DNA of 64,000 nucleotides from Bacillus sp. Marseille-Q3570 (lineage in GTDB: Bacteria; Bacillota; Bacilli; Bacillales; Fictibacillaceae). The notes beneath the pieces were generated by a model. That model made no database searches. It had not been told where the DNA came from and worked only from the letters and a program-made list of their open reading frames with translations. Where the stretch lies: the NCBI RefSeq assembly GCF_946151055.1, contig NZ_CAMGYZ010000005.1, positions 310,001 to 374,000 of the forward strand. The letters run 5' to 3'. Below are positions 35,820 to 44,256 of the stretch, piece after piece. The position numbers and the translations under genes were made by a program. Every line of letters begins with the position of its first letter. Within the stretch, counting starts at the first letter, position 1.

Positions 35820-35854
35820 TGTTCGATATTGTCATTCCCTTTATAGTAATGACA
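35820..35854 (+). promoter_or_regulatory. promoter of the aromatic catabolic operon with an embedded dyad
   Basis: TTGTTC (35820-35825), 17-nt spacer, TATAGT (35843-35848). GTCATT (35832-35837) and AATGAC (35849-35854) form a perfect inverted repeat, 11 nt apart, straddling the -10. It is a good place for a repressor such as the IclR protein encoded at 37992. Confidence 0.55.
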
Positions 35855-35881
35855 GATTTTACTTTTTATGGAGGTGACTGA

Positions 35882-36364
35882 GTGGATACACGTGAGTTAC
35901 GGAATTGTTTCGGTCGATTTGCAACCGGGGTGACGGTTGTGACGTGGGCGGGGGAAGATAAGGTGAAGCATGGCATTACCGTCAATTCTTTTACGTCTGT
36001 TTCATTGGATCCACCGCTTGTGCTCGTTTCAATTGATAAAAAGGCGAAAGCGTGCGCCGGGTTGAAGAATCAATCTTTTGTCGTGAATATCCTCGCTTCA
36101 GGTCAAGAGGCGATCGCCTGGCAATTTGCCGGTAAGGAGCAGCAAGGACTGGAAATCGAATGGGAGGAAACGTTCCTTGGACCGAAAATCAAGGACACGC
36201 TTGCAACATTCGAGTGTTCGCCATGGAAAGAATATGACGGTGGTGACCATATTTTATACCTCGGAAAAATACAAGATTTTTCTTACACGGACGGAGATGC
36301 ACTCGTTTTTTACCAGGGGAAGTTCTCCCAAACGAAAGAAATCGACAACTATTTGAAAAAGTAA
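35882..36364 (+). CDS. flavin reductase (HpaC-like) of a two-component monooxygenase
   Basis: A 160-aa flavin reductase-like protein: FGRFATGVTVVTW at the N-terminus, HGITVNSFTSVSLDPPLVLVSID in the middle (FMN-binding split barrel) and GGDHILYLGKI near the end with the conserved His. It reduces FAD or FMN with NAD(P)H for the partner oxygenase 22 nt downstream. GTG start preceded by ATGGAGGTGACTGA. First gene behind the promoter at 35820. Confidence 0.92.
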   Translation: MDTRELRNCFGRFATGVTVVTWAGEDKVKHGITVNSFTSVSLDPPLVLVSIDKKAKACAGLKNQSFVVNILASGQEAIAWQFAGKEQQGLEIEWEETFLGPKIKDTLATFECSPWKEYDGGDHILYLGKIQDFSYTDGDALVFYQGKFSQTKEIDNYLKK

Positions 36365-36386
36365 AGCATAAAAAGGAGGAGATTCA

Positions 36387-37871
36387 ATGGGGATCAGAAC
36401 AGGTGAGCAGTATATCAAAGGGCTACGATCGAGAAAGCCAGAGGTATGGTTGGGCGGTCGTAAAATTGATGACGTCTATACGGAAGATGTATTCAGACAG
36501 CCGATCCATGAAATCGCGAAGCTTTATGACATGCAGCATGACCCGGAGTACCAGGAGCGGATCACGCACATTTGTGAAGAAACGGGTGAGCGCGTAAACA
36601 ACTCGTTCCTTGTTCCGAGGAAATTCGAGGACTTGAAAGCGAGGAGCGATCTGTTTGAAATCTGGTCGAAAGCGACGTTCGGAACGATGGGACGCACACC
36701 TGATTTCTTGAATGTAACGATCACCTCAATGGCAAGCAACACGTGGTTTTTGAATCAATACGACCCGCAATGGGGCGAAAATATGATCAATTACTTCCAG
36801 CATGTCCGTGATAACGATGTCTTTTTGACCCATGCGATCATCAATCCGCAAAACGACAGGAGCAAGGCCTCCCATGAGCAGGAAGATGCGTTTACTCACC
36901 TGGGAGTCGTGGAGGAAAAGCCAGACGGATTGGTCGTTCGTGGAGCGAAGATGCTTGCGACGCTCGCACCGATCACTGACGAGGTCATCATCTACTCATT
37001 CCCTGGATTCCAGCCTGGAGACGAAAAGCATGCGATCGCGTTCGCGTTGCCGATCGATACGCCTGGTCTTAAAATCATGTGCCGTGAACCAGCGCAGGAC
37101 GGAAAGCGTTCGTTGTTTGATCATCCGCTTGCATCAAGATTCGAGGAAATGGATGCGCTTCTCGTCTTTGAAGATGTGTTCGTTCCGTGGAACCGTGTTT
37201 TCATCAATCAGAATGTGGAAGCGGCGAACCTTCTATATCCGAAAACAGGAATCGGGATCCAGCCGGCGCATCAATCCGGAGTCAGAGGCCTTGTGAAACT
37301 ATCATTTGCGATGGAAGTCGCTTGTAAACTAGCAGATTCTATCGGTGTGGACGGGTACCTGAACGTTAAAACCCAATTGGGCGAGCTCATCCAATCGGTT
37401 GAAGCGATCAGAGCCCTGTTGAGAGTTTCCGAGTATGAATATGAAACGACGCCACAAGGAGAATTACGTCCAGGTTCAGCACCGCTTGAAACAATCAGGG
37501 GAATGCTGCCGAAGCTGTATCCGCGTGCGATTGAAATCATCCAGACGATTGGAGCGGGTGGCTTGTTGATGTCACCGATGGGAGCGGACTTTGATAATCC
37601 AGAACTGAAGCCAATCGTCGACAAGTATTATGTTGGACGTGAGGGTGTGTCTTCTGAAGATCGTGTCCAACTGTTCAAGCTCGCATGGGATCTATCGGGA
37701 GAAGCATTCGGACAGCGTTTGCTGCAATACGAGCGCTATTATTCAGGAGATCCACTAAGAAGATTGGGCTGGTTCTATGACGGATTCAAACGCAAGCACG
37801 ACTTCGCAATGGTGAAGGATGCGTTGGATGGGGCTTCTGATATGCATAAGAAGCAGTTGATTAAGAATTAA
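36387..37871 (+). CDS. flavin-dependent aromatic hydroxylase (HpaB family); probable anthranilate 3-hydroxylase
   Basis: A 494-aa oxygenase of the 4-hydroxyphenylacetate 3-monooxygenase/PheA family ([76 protein letters not shown]), normal length. It uses reduced flavin from the preceding gene to hydroxylate an aromatic ring. No 4-HPA pathway genes are near; instead a 3-hydroxyanthranilate dioxygenase and decarboxylase follow, so the substrate is probably anthranilate, hydroxylated to 3-hydroxyanthranilate. From memory, a hydroxylase of this kind was reported in Geobacillus thermodenitrificans. Substrate is inference; family is firm. Confidence 0.9.
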   Translation: MGIRTGEQYIKGLRSRKPEVWLGGRKIDDVYTEDVFRQPIHEIAKLYDMQHDPEYQERITHICEETGERVNNSFLVPRKFEDLKARSDLFEIWSKATFGTMGRTPDFLNVTITSMASNTWFLNQYDPQWGENMINYFQHVRDNDVFLTHAIINPQNDRSKASHEQEDAFTHLGVVEEKPDGLVVRGAKMLATLAPITDEVIIYSFPGFQPGDEKHAIAFALPIDTPGLKIMCREPAQDGKRSLFDHPLASRFEEMDALLVFEDVFVPWNRVFINQNVEAANLLYPKTGIGIQPAHQSGVRGLVKLSFAMEVACKLADSIGVDGYLNVKTQLGELIQSVEAIRALLRVSEYEYETTPQGELRPGSAPLETIRGMLPKLYPRAIEIIQTIGAGGLLMSPMGADFDNPELKPIVDKYYVGREGVSSEDRVQLFKLAWDLSGEAFGQRLLQYERYYSGDPLRRLGWFYDGFKRKHDFAMVKDALDGASDMHKKQLIKN

Positions 37872-37929
37872 AACTAGTAATATAAAAATAATAAAGGAAA
37901 CGACTACCACTTATCTAATACTCTATCTG

Positions 37930-37951
37930 GAGTGATTTTTGCCGATCACTC
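37930..37951. promoter_or_regulatory. hairpin or operator before iclR
   Basis: GAGTGAT, 8 nt, ATCACTC: a perfect 7-bp dyad about 40 nt before the iclR start, in the 120-nt gap after the hydroxylase gene. It may be an operator for autoregulation or an intra-operon attenuator; there is no T-tract. Confidence 0.4.
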
Positions 37952-37991
37952 ACTCGAATTTCTAAGTGTGATATTAAAGGAGAGTGGGCAT

Positions 37992-38741
37992 GTGATTTCG
38001 TCTATCAATAAAATTACGAAAATTCTAAATTGTTTCACGAATGAAGAACCGGCCCTTGGCAATCTGGAAATCTCGAAAAAGCTGGGGATGAATCCGAGTA
38101 CGACGCATCACCTCATCCGGACGTTGTGCCAGGAAGGGATTCTCATTCAGGATAGTCGGAAGAAGTATCGCCTTGGATGGAAGTTATTAGAGTGGAGTAA
38201 TCACGTCATGTATCAACAGGATATTTATAACGAAGCGATCCCGATCGTAGAGAATCTGATACGGAAATACCAGGGGACGGTCCATATCGGAATGTTCGAT
38301 GCTGGCGAGGTCAGGTTCGTGTTGAAAGTAGCTGCCAAAGATTCGATCTCGGTGCCAACCTATGTCGGGGCAAAACAGCCGGCGTATTGTACGAGTTCAG
38401 GGAAGGTGTTGCTTGCGTACAATCCTTCGTTCATCCAACCGACGATCTCAAAAGGATTACTACAACGGGCTCCGAATACGATCACTTGTGTGGATAAGCT
38501 GATGCTTGAGCTGAAGCAGATTCGGAATCAGGGCTATTCGATTTCCAATAACGAGAATGAACATGGAATGTATGCGGTGGCTGCTCCAATCCAGACGTAT
38601 ACGGGCCAGACAGTTGCTGCGCTCAATATGGTCGGACCGATTTCTTATATGCAAGGAAGCGAAAGCAGAACCATCATCCAAAGTGTCGTGCGGACAGCAC
38701 AGTCAATTTCGAATGAATTGGGTTATATCAACGTTTTATGA
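37992..38741 (+). CDS. IclR-family transcriptional regulator
   Basis: A 249-aa regulator. N-terminal winged HTH (SINKITKILNCFTNEEPALG ... LEISKKLGMNPSTTHHLIRT), then an IclR effector domain (VHIGMFDAGEVRFVLKV, YCTSSGKVLLAYN, AVAAPIQTYTGQTVAALNMVGP). The frame is open further upstream, but GTG 37992 has AAAGGAG at the right distance and gives normal IclR length. It lies inside the catabolic operon and probably controls it in response to an aromatic acid or ring-cleavage product. Confidence 0.92.
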   Translation: MISSINKITKILNCFTNEEPALGNLEISKKLGMNPSTTHHLIRTLCQEGILIQDSRKKYRLGWKLLEWSNHVMYQQDIYNEAIPIVENLIRKYQGTVHIGMFDAGEVRFVLKVAAKDSISVPTYVGAKQPAYCTSSGKVLLAYNPSFIQPTISKGLLQRAPNTITCVDKLMLELKQIRNQGYSISNNENEHGMYAVAAPIQTYTGQTVAALNMVGPISYMQGSESRTIIQSVVRTAQSISNELGYINVL

Positions 38742-38752
38742 TAGCGCTTACA
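38739..38752. promoter_or_regulatory. candidate cre inside the operon
   Basis: TGATAGCGCTTACA fits TGWAANCGNTNWCA with one mismatch (T at position 4). It begins in the iclR stop codon, 36 nt before the dioxygenase start, so CcpA could act as a roadblock or repress an internal promoter under good carbon supply. Confidence 0.55.
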
Positions 38753-38787
38753 TGAGTAAGCAATTTAAAAATATGAGGAGGAATACC

Positions 38788-39342
38788 ATGGCGATCAAAT
38801 CTGGTACAACCTTATTGAATGATAGAGTCGGAAATCTTATGAAAATCATTGAGGACAATAAAGATCTTCTAAAGCCGCCGGTCAACAACAAAGTCCTTTG
38901 GGAGGATTCAGAATTTATTGCGATGCTGATCGGTGGACCGAACAAGCGACGTGATTTCCACGTTGATCCGTCGGATGAGTTCTTTTATCAAGTCAAGGGA
39001 AACTGTTATGTCGAATGTATAAACGATAAAGGCGAGCGGGAAGTTGTGACGGTCGGTGAAGGGGATATCTTCATGCTTCCGGCGATGGTGCCTCATTCCC
39101 CGCATCGGACTGCAAACTCATACGGAATCGTTCTCGAACGGAAACGTGGCGAAGGTGAGCTGGAGGATTTCGTCTGGTTCTGTGATAAGTGCGACCATGA
39201 AATGCACCGCGTGACGGTCCAGTTGACGAATATCGAAACACAGGTGAAAGGTGCGATTGAACAGTTCAACAGCAGCCCTGAGTTGAGGAAGTGTGACAAC
39301 TGTGGGCACATGATGCCTGAAGAAGCAGATGAGTGGAAATGA
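38788..39342 (+). CDS. nbaC: 3-hydroxyanthranilate 3,4-dioxygenase
   Basis: A 184-aa cupin dioxygenase. Iron ligands are seen as His58 and Glu64 in DFHVDPSDEFFYQ and His103 in MVPHSPHR. The C-terminus carries a rubredoxin-like iron site, Cys132, 135 (CDKC) and Cys169, 172 (CDNC), typical of bacterial enzymes. It opens 3-hydroxyanthranilate to 2-amino-3-carboxymuconate 6-semialdehyde. ATG follows GAGGAGGAATACC. Its stop overlaps the next start (ATGA). This gene is the key to identifying the whole pathway. Confidence 0.96.
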   Translation: MAIKSGTTLLNDRVGNLMKIIEDNKDLLKPPVNNKVLWEDSEFIAMLIGGPNKRRDFHVDPSDEFFYQVKGNCYVECINDKGEREVVTVGEGDIFMLPAMVPHSPHRTANSYGIVLERKRGEGELEDFVWFCDKCDHEMHRVTVQLTNIETQVKGAIEQFNSSPELRKCDNCGHMMPEEADEWK

Positions 39343-40400
39343 GGGTAGATTTCCATACACACATCATTCCGCATGACCTGCCTGATTTTACTGAAAAATA
39401 TGGTCAGGAACGCTGGCCGATTCTTCAACAGACTTGTGCATGCGGAGCGAACATCATGGTTGGTGGGAAAGTGTTCCGTGAAGTGACGGACCAGGTTTGG
39501 AGTGCTGAAAAGCGGATCCAGGACATGGATCGGGAGGGTGTGGATATCCAGGTGCTCTCCCCGATTCCGGTGACGTTTTCCTATTGGGCTCCGGTTGAAG
39601 CGGCGATTGATATGGCACGGATTCAGAACGATTTCATTTCGGCCACGGTAAAAGAACGTCCGGATCGTTTCATCGGACTGGGAACAGTACCGATGCAGGA
39701 TTGTGCTGCCGCGATCAAGGAAATGGAGCGTTGCATCACAGAGTTGAATTTATACGGAATTGAAATCGGGACGAACGTGAATGGTGAAAATCTGGATGCG
39801 CCGGAGTTTCTCGAGTTCTTCCGCATGGCTGAGGAATGGAATGTCCCGTTGTTCATCCATCCATGGGAGACCCTAGCGAAAGATCGGACACCTAGACATA
39901 ATTTCATGTACACGATCGGGATGCCGAGTGAGACAGCGCTTGCAGCTGCGAGTCTTGTCTGGAGTGGTGTGATTGAAAAGTTCCCAGGATTGAAGATCTG
40001 TTTTGCGCATGGTGGAGGATCGTTCCCATATATCCTGCCGAGACTGGATCAGGGATGGAATGTATGGCCGCACTTGCGTTTGACGACGAATCTGCCAAGT
40101 CATTATGTGAAAAACTTCTATTTCGATTCGTTGAACTATGATCCTTTGAACGTGAAGTACCTGATCGATCGTTTCGGCCATGAGCGGGTGATGATGGGAT
40201 CCGATTATCCGTTCCTTTTGAGGGAAATCCCGCCAGGAAAAGTGATTGATCATGCGGTCGATCTTTCGGAAGTACAGAAAGAAATGATTCTTGGAGAAAA
40301 CGCATTGCGATTTTTAAATGTAAAAGAAAAGGGGCGGACGCATGGAGCAGAAAGTGATAACACCAGAGGAGAAGCTGCAAAGTCTGGGGCTTCGACTTAA
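39339..40400 (+). CDS. nbaD: 2-amino-3-carboxymuconate-6-semialdehyde decarboxylase
   Basis: A 353-aa amidohydrolase-fold decarboxylase. Metal ligands: His6 and His8 (MRVDFHTHIIP), the His of LFIHPWE, the His of CFAHGGGSFPYILPR, and the Asp of MMGSDYPF. It converts the ring-cleavage product to 2-aminomuconate 6-semialdehyde, steering flux away from quinolinate. Start ATG overlaps the dioxygenase stop by 4 nt. The C-terminus is extended and hydrophilic (GRTHGAESDNTRGEAAKSG), overlapping the next gene by 59 nt. Confidence 0.96.
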   Translation: MRVDFHTHIIPHDLPDFTEKYGQERWPILQQTCACGANIMVGGKVFREVTDQVWSAEKRIQDMDREGVDIQVLSPIPVTFSYWAPVEAAIDMARIQNDFISATVKERPDRFIGLGTVPMQDCAAAIKEMERCITELNLYGIEIGTNVNGENLDAPEFLEFFRMAEEWNVPLFIHPWETLAKDRTPRHNFMYTIGMPSETALAAASLVWSGVIEKFPGLKICFAHGGGSFPYILPRLDQGWNVWPHLRLTTNLPSHYVKNFYFDSLNYDPLNVKYLIDRFGHERVMMGSDYPFLLREIPPGKVIDHAVDLSEVQKEMILGENALRFLNVKEKGRTHGAESDNTRGEAAKSGAST

Positions 40401-40803
40401 AGAAGTCCGGCCGTCTGCAGGAAATTATGTGAGCCATGTCCGTGTCGGAAATCTGATTTTTACCGCGGGACAAGGTGTCGATGAATATCATGGGAAGCTT
40501 GGCAGAGAGCTTACGCTTGAGGAAGGCTATACCGCTGCCCGGCAATCGATGTTGAATCTGCTCAGTGTCCTCAAATATGAGTTGGGTGATCTGAGCAGAG
40601 TGAAACGCATCGTAAAACTGTTAGGATTCGTGAATTCTACAGAGGATTTCACCGATCAGCCAAAAGTGATGAACGGAGCCTCCGATCTTCTAGTCGAAGT
40701 GTTCGGAGACCGTGGCATACACGCGCGCTCTGCGCTGGGCATGGCTCAGCTGCCGAATAATACGGCGGTTGAAATCGAGATGATCGTAGAAGTAAAAGAT
40801 TGA
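40342..40803 (+). CDS. RidA/YjgF-family protein; probable 2-aminomuconate deaminase
   Basis: A 153-aa RidA-superfamily protein (EEKLQSLGLRLKEVRPSAGNY, RVGNLIFTAGQGVDEYHGKLG, RSALGMAQLPNNTAVEIEMIVEV), with the conserved Arg before SALGMAQLP. In the nba-type pathway a RidA-like deaminase turns 2-aminomuconate into 2-oxohex-3-enedioate (4-oxalocrotonate), the role expected here. ATG 40342 has AAGGGGCGG upstream; GTG 40354 is an alternative start that would shorten the large overlap with nbaD. Confidence 0.88.
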   Translation: MEQKVITPEEKLQSLGLRLKEVRPSAGNYVSHVRVGNLIFTAGQGVDEYHGKLGRELTLEEGYTAARQSMLNLLSVLKYELGDLSRVKRIVKLLGFVNSTEDFTDQPKVMNGASDLLVEVFGDRGIHARSALGMAQLPNNTAVEIEMIVEVKD

Positions 40804-40856
40804 ACAAATGAGAATGGTGGCCATCGTGTCACCATTTCCTATTAAAAGTGTGGCAT

Positions 40857-40985
40857 CGGTCCTGAGCGGTCAAAACTTCGGACAGGCACAGAAGAAAAAG
40901 GCAAGAAACTGTCCGAACCCGGGTCAGCTTCGGACAGGAAGAGTAGAAAAATGTGAGCAGCTGTCCGAACTCACGAGTAGTGTGC
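40857..40985. repeat. three 52-nt CTGTCC hairpin units inside the operon
   Basis: CTGTCCGAA begins at 40909 and 40961, exactly 52 nt apart, with a degenerate unit (CGGTCCTGAGCGG) at 40857. TTCGGACAGG follows the first two, so each can fold as CTGTCCGAA / TTCGGACAG. The purine-rich spacer (AAGAGTAGAAAAATGTGAGC) resembles that of the 13657-14342 array. It fills the 240-nt gap between the RidA and aldehyde dehydrogenase genes. Confidence 0.85.
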
Positions 40986-41042
40986 TGGAGATTCACAATA
41001 CCACAGCTAAACACAAATCACCCTGGATAGGAGGTTGAGGAA

Positions 41043-42518
41043 GTGCAAGTAACAGAGAAAATCCTACAAAAAATCCAACCGATCAACTGCCGTCATTTTA
41101 TCGACGGTCAATATGCAGATTCTATCAATCTGAAAACCTTTGACAATATCAATCCTGCAACAGAAGAAGTCATGGGACAGGTAGCGGAAGGCGGGAAGGA
41201 AGAGGTCGATCTCGCTGTTGCAGCTGCGAAAAAAGCGTTGAAAGGTCCATGGAAAGATCTATCCGCACGGGAGCGGTCGAGCATCCTGCGCAAGATCGGC
41301 GACCTGATTCTTGATAGAGTCGAAGAATTGGCAGCTCTTGAATCGATGGACACCGGAAAGCCATATCAAATGGCACTTGAAATCGATATCCCTCGGGCTG
41401 CGTATAATTTCCACTTTTTCGCGGATTACTTGACGTCGATGGGAACGGAAGCCTACCAACAGGACCAGGCGGCTCTCCATTATTCGATCCGGAGGCCGGT
41501 CGGGGTCGTCGGCATGATCAACCCCTGGAATCTACCATTGTTGTTGTTGACGTGGAAGTTGGCACCATGTCTTGCGGCAGGGAATACGGCGGTCATGAAA
41601 CCGGCGGAATGGACACCGATGACAGCAACAGTCCTGGCAGAAATCTGTAAGGAAGCAGGTGTACCGGACGGCGTCATCAATCTTGTTCACGGATTCGGTC
41701 CGGATTCTGCAGGTTCTGCGATTACAGAGCACCCGGATGTCGATGCGGTCACGTTCACCGGTGAGACGAAGACAGGGTCTGCGATCATGAAAGCGGCGGC
41801 TCCTACTTTGAAAAAGTTATCGTATGAGCTCGGTGGGAAAAACCCGAATATCATATTCGCGGATTCGGACCTTGATGAAGTGATCGAAACGACGCTGAAG
41901 TCGAGTTTCATGAATCAGGGCGAAGTCTGCCTATGCGGTTCGCGGATCTATGTCGAGCGTCAGGCGTATGATGCATTCCTCGAAAAATTCGTCGCTGAAA
42001 CGAACAAGCTTCAAGTCGGCGATCCGTTTGAAGAAGGGACGAAGGTTGGTGCTGTCATCAGTAAGGAGCACTACACCCGCGTCAATGGTTATATCGAGCT
42101 TGCGAAAGAAGAAGGCGGTCACATCCTGACAGGCGGAACCCGGCCAGAAGGTGTTGAAAAAGGCTTTTACATTTTACCTACGATCATTTCGGGACTCGGT
42201 CCTCATGCCCGGTGCGTTAAGGAAGAGATTTTCGGACCAGTCGTGACCGTTTTGCCTTTCGATTCGGAAGAGGAGGTCATTGAGCAGGCGAATGATACCC
42301 ATTATGGATTGGGGACGACGATCTGGACGAATGATCTGCGTCGCGCACACCGTGTCGCGCATCAGATCGAGGCAGGGATCATCTGGGTGAATACGTGGTA
42401 TCTACGCGATCTTCGCACACCGTTCGGAGGCATGAAGCAAAGCGGGATCGGCCGTGAAGGCGGCATGCACAGCTTTGATTTTTATAGTGAACTATCCAAC
42501 ATAACGATCAAACTATGA
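41043..42518 (+). CDS. 2-aminomuconate (2-hydroxymuconate) 6-semialdehyde dehydrogenase
   Basis: A 491-aa NAD-dependent aldehyde dehydrogenase. Motifs: GVVGMINPWNLPLLLLTWKL, FTGETKTGSAIMKAAAP, the catalytic Glu in ELGGKNPN and catalytic Cys296 in MNQGEVCLCGSR. It resembles DmpC/NbaE-type semialdehyde dehydrogenases and should oxidise 2-aminomuconate 6-semialdehyde to 2-aminomuconate. GTG start preceded by AGGAGGTTGAGGAA. It follows the 52-nt hairpin units. Confidence 0.92.
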   Translation: MQVTEKILQKIQPINCRHFIDGQYADSINLKTFDNINPATEEVMGQVAEGGKEEVDLAVAAAKKALKGPWKDLSARERSSILRKIGDLILDRVEELAALESMDTGKPYQMALEIDIPRAAYNFHFFADYLTSMGTEAYQQDQAALHYSIRRPVGVVGMINPWNLPLLLLTWKLAPCLAAGNTAVMKPAEWTPMTATVLAEICKEAGVPDGVINLVHGFGPDSAGSAITEHPDVDAVTFTGETKTGSAIMKAAAPTLKKLSYELGGKNPNIIFADSDLDEVIETTLKSSFMNQGEVCLCGSRIYVERQAYDAFLEKFVAETNKLQVGDPFEEGTKVGAVISKEHYTRVNGYIELAKEEGGHILTGGTRPEGVEKGFYILPTIISGLGPHARCVKEEIFGPVVTVLPFDSEEEVIEQANDTHYGLGTTIWTNDLRRAHRVAHQIEAGIIWVNTWYLRDLRTPFGGMKQSGIGREGGMHSFDFYSELSNITIKL

Positions 42519-42543
42519 GATGAAAAACCAGGAGGCATATTTG

Positions 42544-43326
42544 ATGACAGAGAGAGTGAAGGAGCTATCCGAGCATTTAGTGACGGCAGTACAAAATCGT
42601 AAAGGGGTCCAACCGCTCACTGAGGTTTACCCTGATTTGAGTATAGATGAAGCCTATCAAGTCCAGCTTTCCACGATTAAACGCAAAACCGAATCCGGTC
42701 AAAGGATCGTTGGGAAAAAGATCGGACTGACATCAAAAGCGATGCAGGATCTTCTTGGGGTTGGTGAACCGGATTACGGGCATCTGCTTGATGATATGGT
42801 GATCGATAACGGCGGCGAGATTCCAGCTGACAAGGTTCTTCAGCCAAAAGTGGAAGCGGAAATCGCCTTTGTTTTAAGGAAAGATCTTCACGGTCCGAAT
42901 GTAACAGCTGATGATGTGTATGAAGCGACGGCTTATGTTGTGCCGGCTCTTGAAATCGTCGACAGCCGTGTCGCAGATTGGAAGATCAAGCTTCCAGATA
43001 CGATTGCGGATAACGCGTCATCCGGACTGTACGTTCTTGGCGAAAATAAGGTGCCGATCCGTGCTGTCGATCTGCCCGCAATAAAAATGGATCTTTACAA
43101 AAATGAGGAACATGTCAATTCGGGAACGGGGGCAGCAGTTCTTGAAAACCCGGCTAATTGCGTCGCCTGGCTTGCAAACAAGCTTTCAGATTATGGGGTT
43201 TCCCTTAAAGCCGGGGAGGTCATTTTGTCAGGCGCTCTTTCAGCGGCAGTCGATGCGAAACCAGGAGATACATTCCGAGCGACATTCGACGCATTGGGGG
43301 ATGTGACGGTCCGGTTCAAAAGTTGA
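42544..43326 (+). CDS. 2-oxopent-4-enoate hydratase
   Basis: A 260-aa hydratase/decarboxylase-family enzyme of the MhpD/DmpE kind (KKIGLTSKAMQDLLGVGEPDYG, LQPKVEAEIAFVLRKDL with the metal-binding E-x-E, ALEIVDSRVADWKIKLPDTIADNASS). It hydrates 2-oxopent-4-enoate to 4-hydroxy-2-oxovalerate. The frame opens at 42520, but CAGGAGGCATATTTG fits ATG 42544. The related gene at 45290 is the decarboxylase partner; which of the two is which is judged by overall resemblance and operon order. Confidence 0.87.
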   Translation: MTERVKELSEHLVTAVQNRKGVQPLTEVYPDLSIDEAYQVQLSTIKRKTESGQRIVGKKIGLTSKAMQDLLGVGEPDYGHLLDDMVIDNGGEIPADKVLQPKVEAEIAFVLRKDLHGPNVTADDVYEATAYVVPALEIVDSRVADWKIKLPDTIADNASSGLYVLGENKVPIRAVDLPAIKMDLYKNEEHVNSGTGAAVLENPANCVAWLANKLSDYGVSLKAGEVILSGALSAAVDAKPGDTFRATFDALGDVTVRFKS

Positions 43327-43359
43327 AGCAGAAAGATCAAAAAGAAAGGAAGTGATGAG

Positions 43360-44241
43360 ATGTCCAAGATAAAAGTAGGAATTATCGGCTCGGGGAACAT
43401 CGGTACGGATCTTATGTTGAAGCTTCGGCGTTCAAAGACACTTGAAATGACGACGATGATCGGTATCGATGCAAATTCAGACGGGATGAGGATGGCACGG
43501 AAGTTCGGCTATGAAGTCATCGATAACGGCATAGATGGATTCATGGAAAAGCCGGAACTTGCAGATATCCTTTTCGATGCGACTTCCGCTAAAGCTCACC
43601 AGCGCCATTCGGAATTTTTAAAATCGGCCGGCAAGCAGGTTCTCGACTTGACACCTGCGGCTATCGGACCTTTCGTCGTACCACCGGTGAATCTGGGTGC
43701 CCATCTTGATGAACCTGATGTGAACATGATCACGTGCGGCGGCCAGGCTACCATTCCGATCGTCCACGCAGTCAACAAAGTGGCTGATGTGGCGTATGCC
43801 GAAATTGTCGCGACAATCGCCAGTAAAAGTGCAGGACCTGGAACTAGAGCGAACATCGATGAATTTACGTATACGACCGCAAAGGGGATCGAGGAAATCG
43901 GTGGCGCGGACAAAGGAAAAGCGATCATCATCCTAAACCCTGCTGAACCACCGATCCTTATGCGGAACACCGTCTATTGCCTCGTCAAGGAGGGTGAGTG
44001 TGATCAAGAGGAACTCACATCCTCGATCATGGACATGGTCAAAACTGTACAAGCGTATGTTCCTGGTTACAGGGTCCGGACAGAACCGATTTTCGACGGC
44101 AATCAAGTGACGGTTTTCCTTGAGGTGGAAGGAGCGGGTGATTATCTTCCAAACTACTCTGGTAACCTCGATATCATGACAGCATCTGCGGTCAAGGTAG
44201 CGGAAGAGTTAGCGAAGAATCGGCTCGTCCAGAATGCATAA
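43360..44241 (+). CDS. mhpF: acetaldehyde dehydrogenase (acetylating)
   Basis: A 293-aa enzyme of the DmpF/MhpF family. Rossmann motif [16 protein letters not shown] (residues 7-22), catalytic Cys in [16 protein letters not shown] and C-terminal [13 protein letters not shown]. It oxidises acetaldehyde from the aldolase to acetyl-CoA with NAD and CoA, and normally channels the intermediate in a complex with the aldolase encoded next. ATG follows AAAGGAAGTGATGAG. Confidence 0.96.
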   Translation: MSKIKVGIIGSGNIGTDLMLKLRRSKTLEMTTMIGIDANSDGMRMARKFGYEVIDNGIDGFMEKPELADILFDATSAKAHQRHSEFLKSAGKQVLDLTPAAIGPFVVPPVNLGAHLDEPDVNMITCGGQATIPIVHAVNKVADVAYAEIVATIASKSAGPGTRANIDEFTYTTAKGIEEIGGADKGKAIIILNPAEPPILMRNTVYCLVKEGECDQEELTSSIMDMVKTVQAYVPGYRVRTEPIFDGNQVTVFLEVEGAGDYLPNYSGNLDIMTASAVKVAEELAKNRLVQNA

Positions 44242-44256
44242 GAAAGGAGTAGTAGG

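Noticed and set aside
36387-37871. 4-hydroxyphenylacetate 3-monooxygenase as the actual function
   Set aside because: No homoprotocatechuate pathway genes are nearby, while all 3-hydroxyanthranilate genes are. Kept only as the family name.
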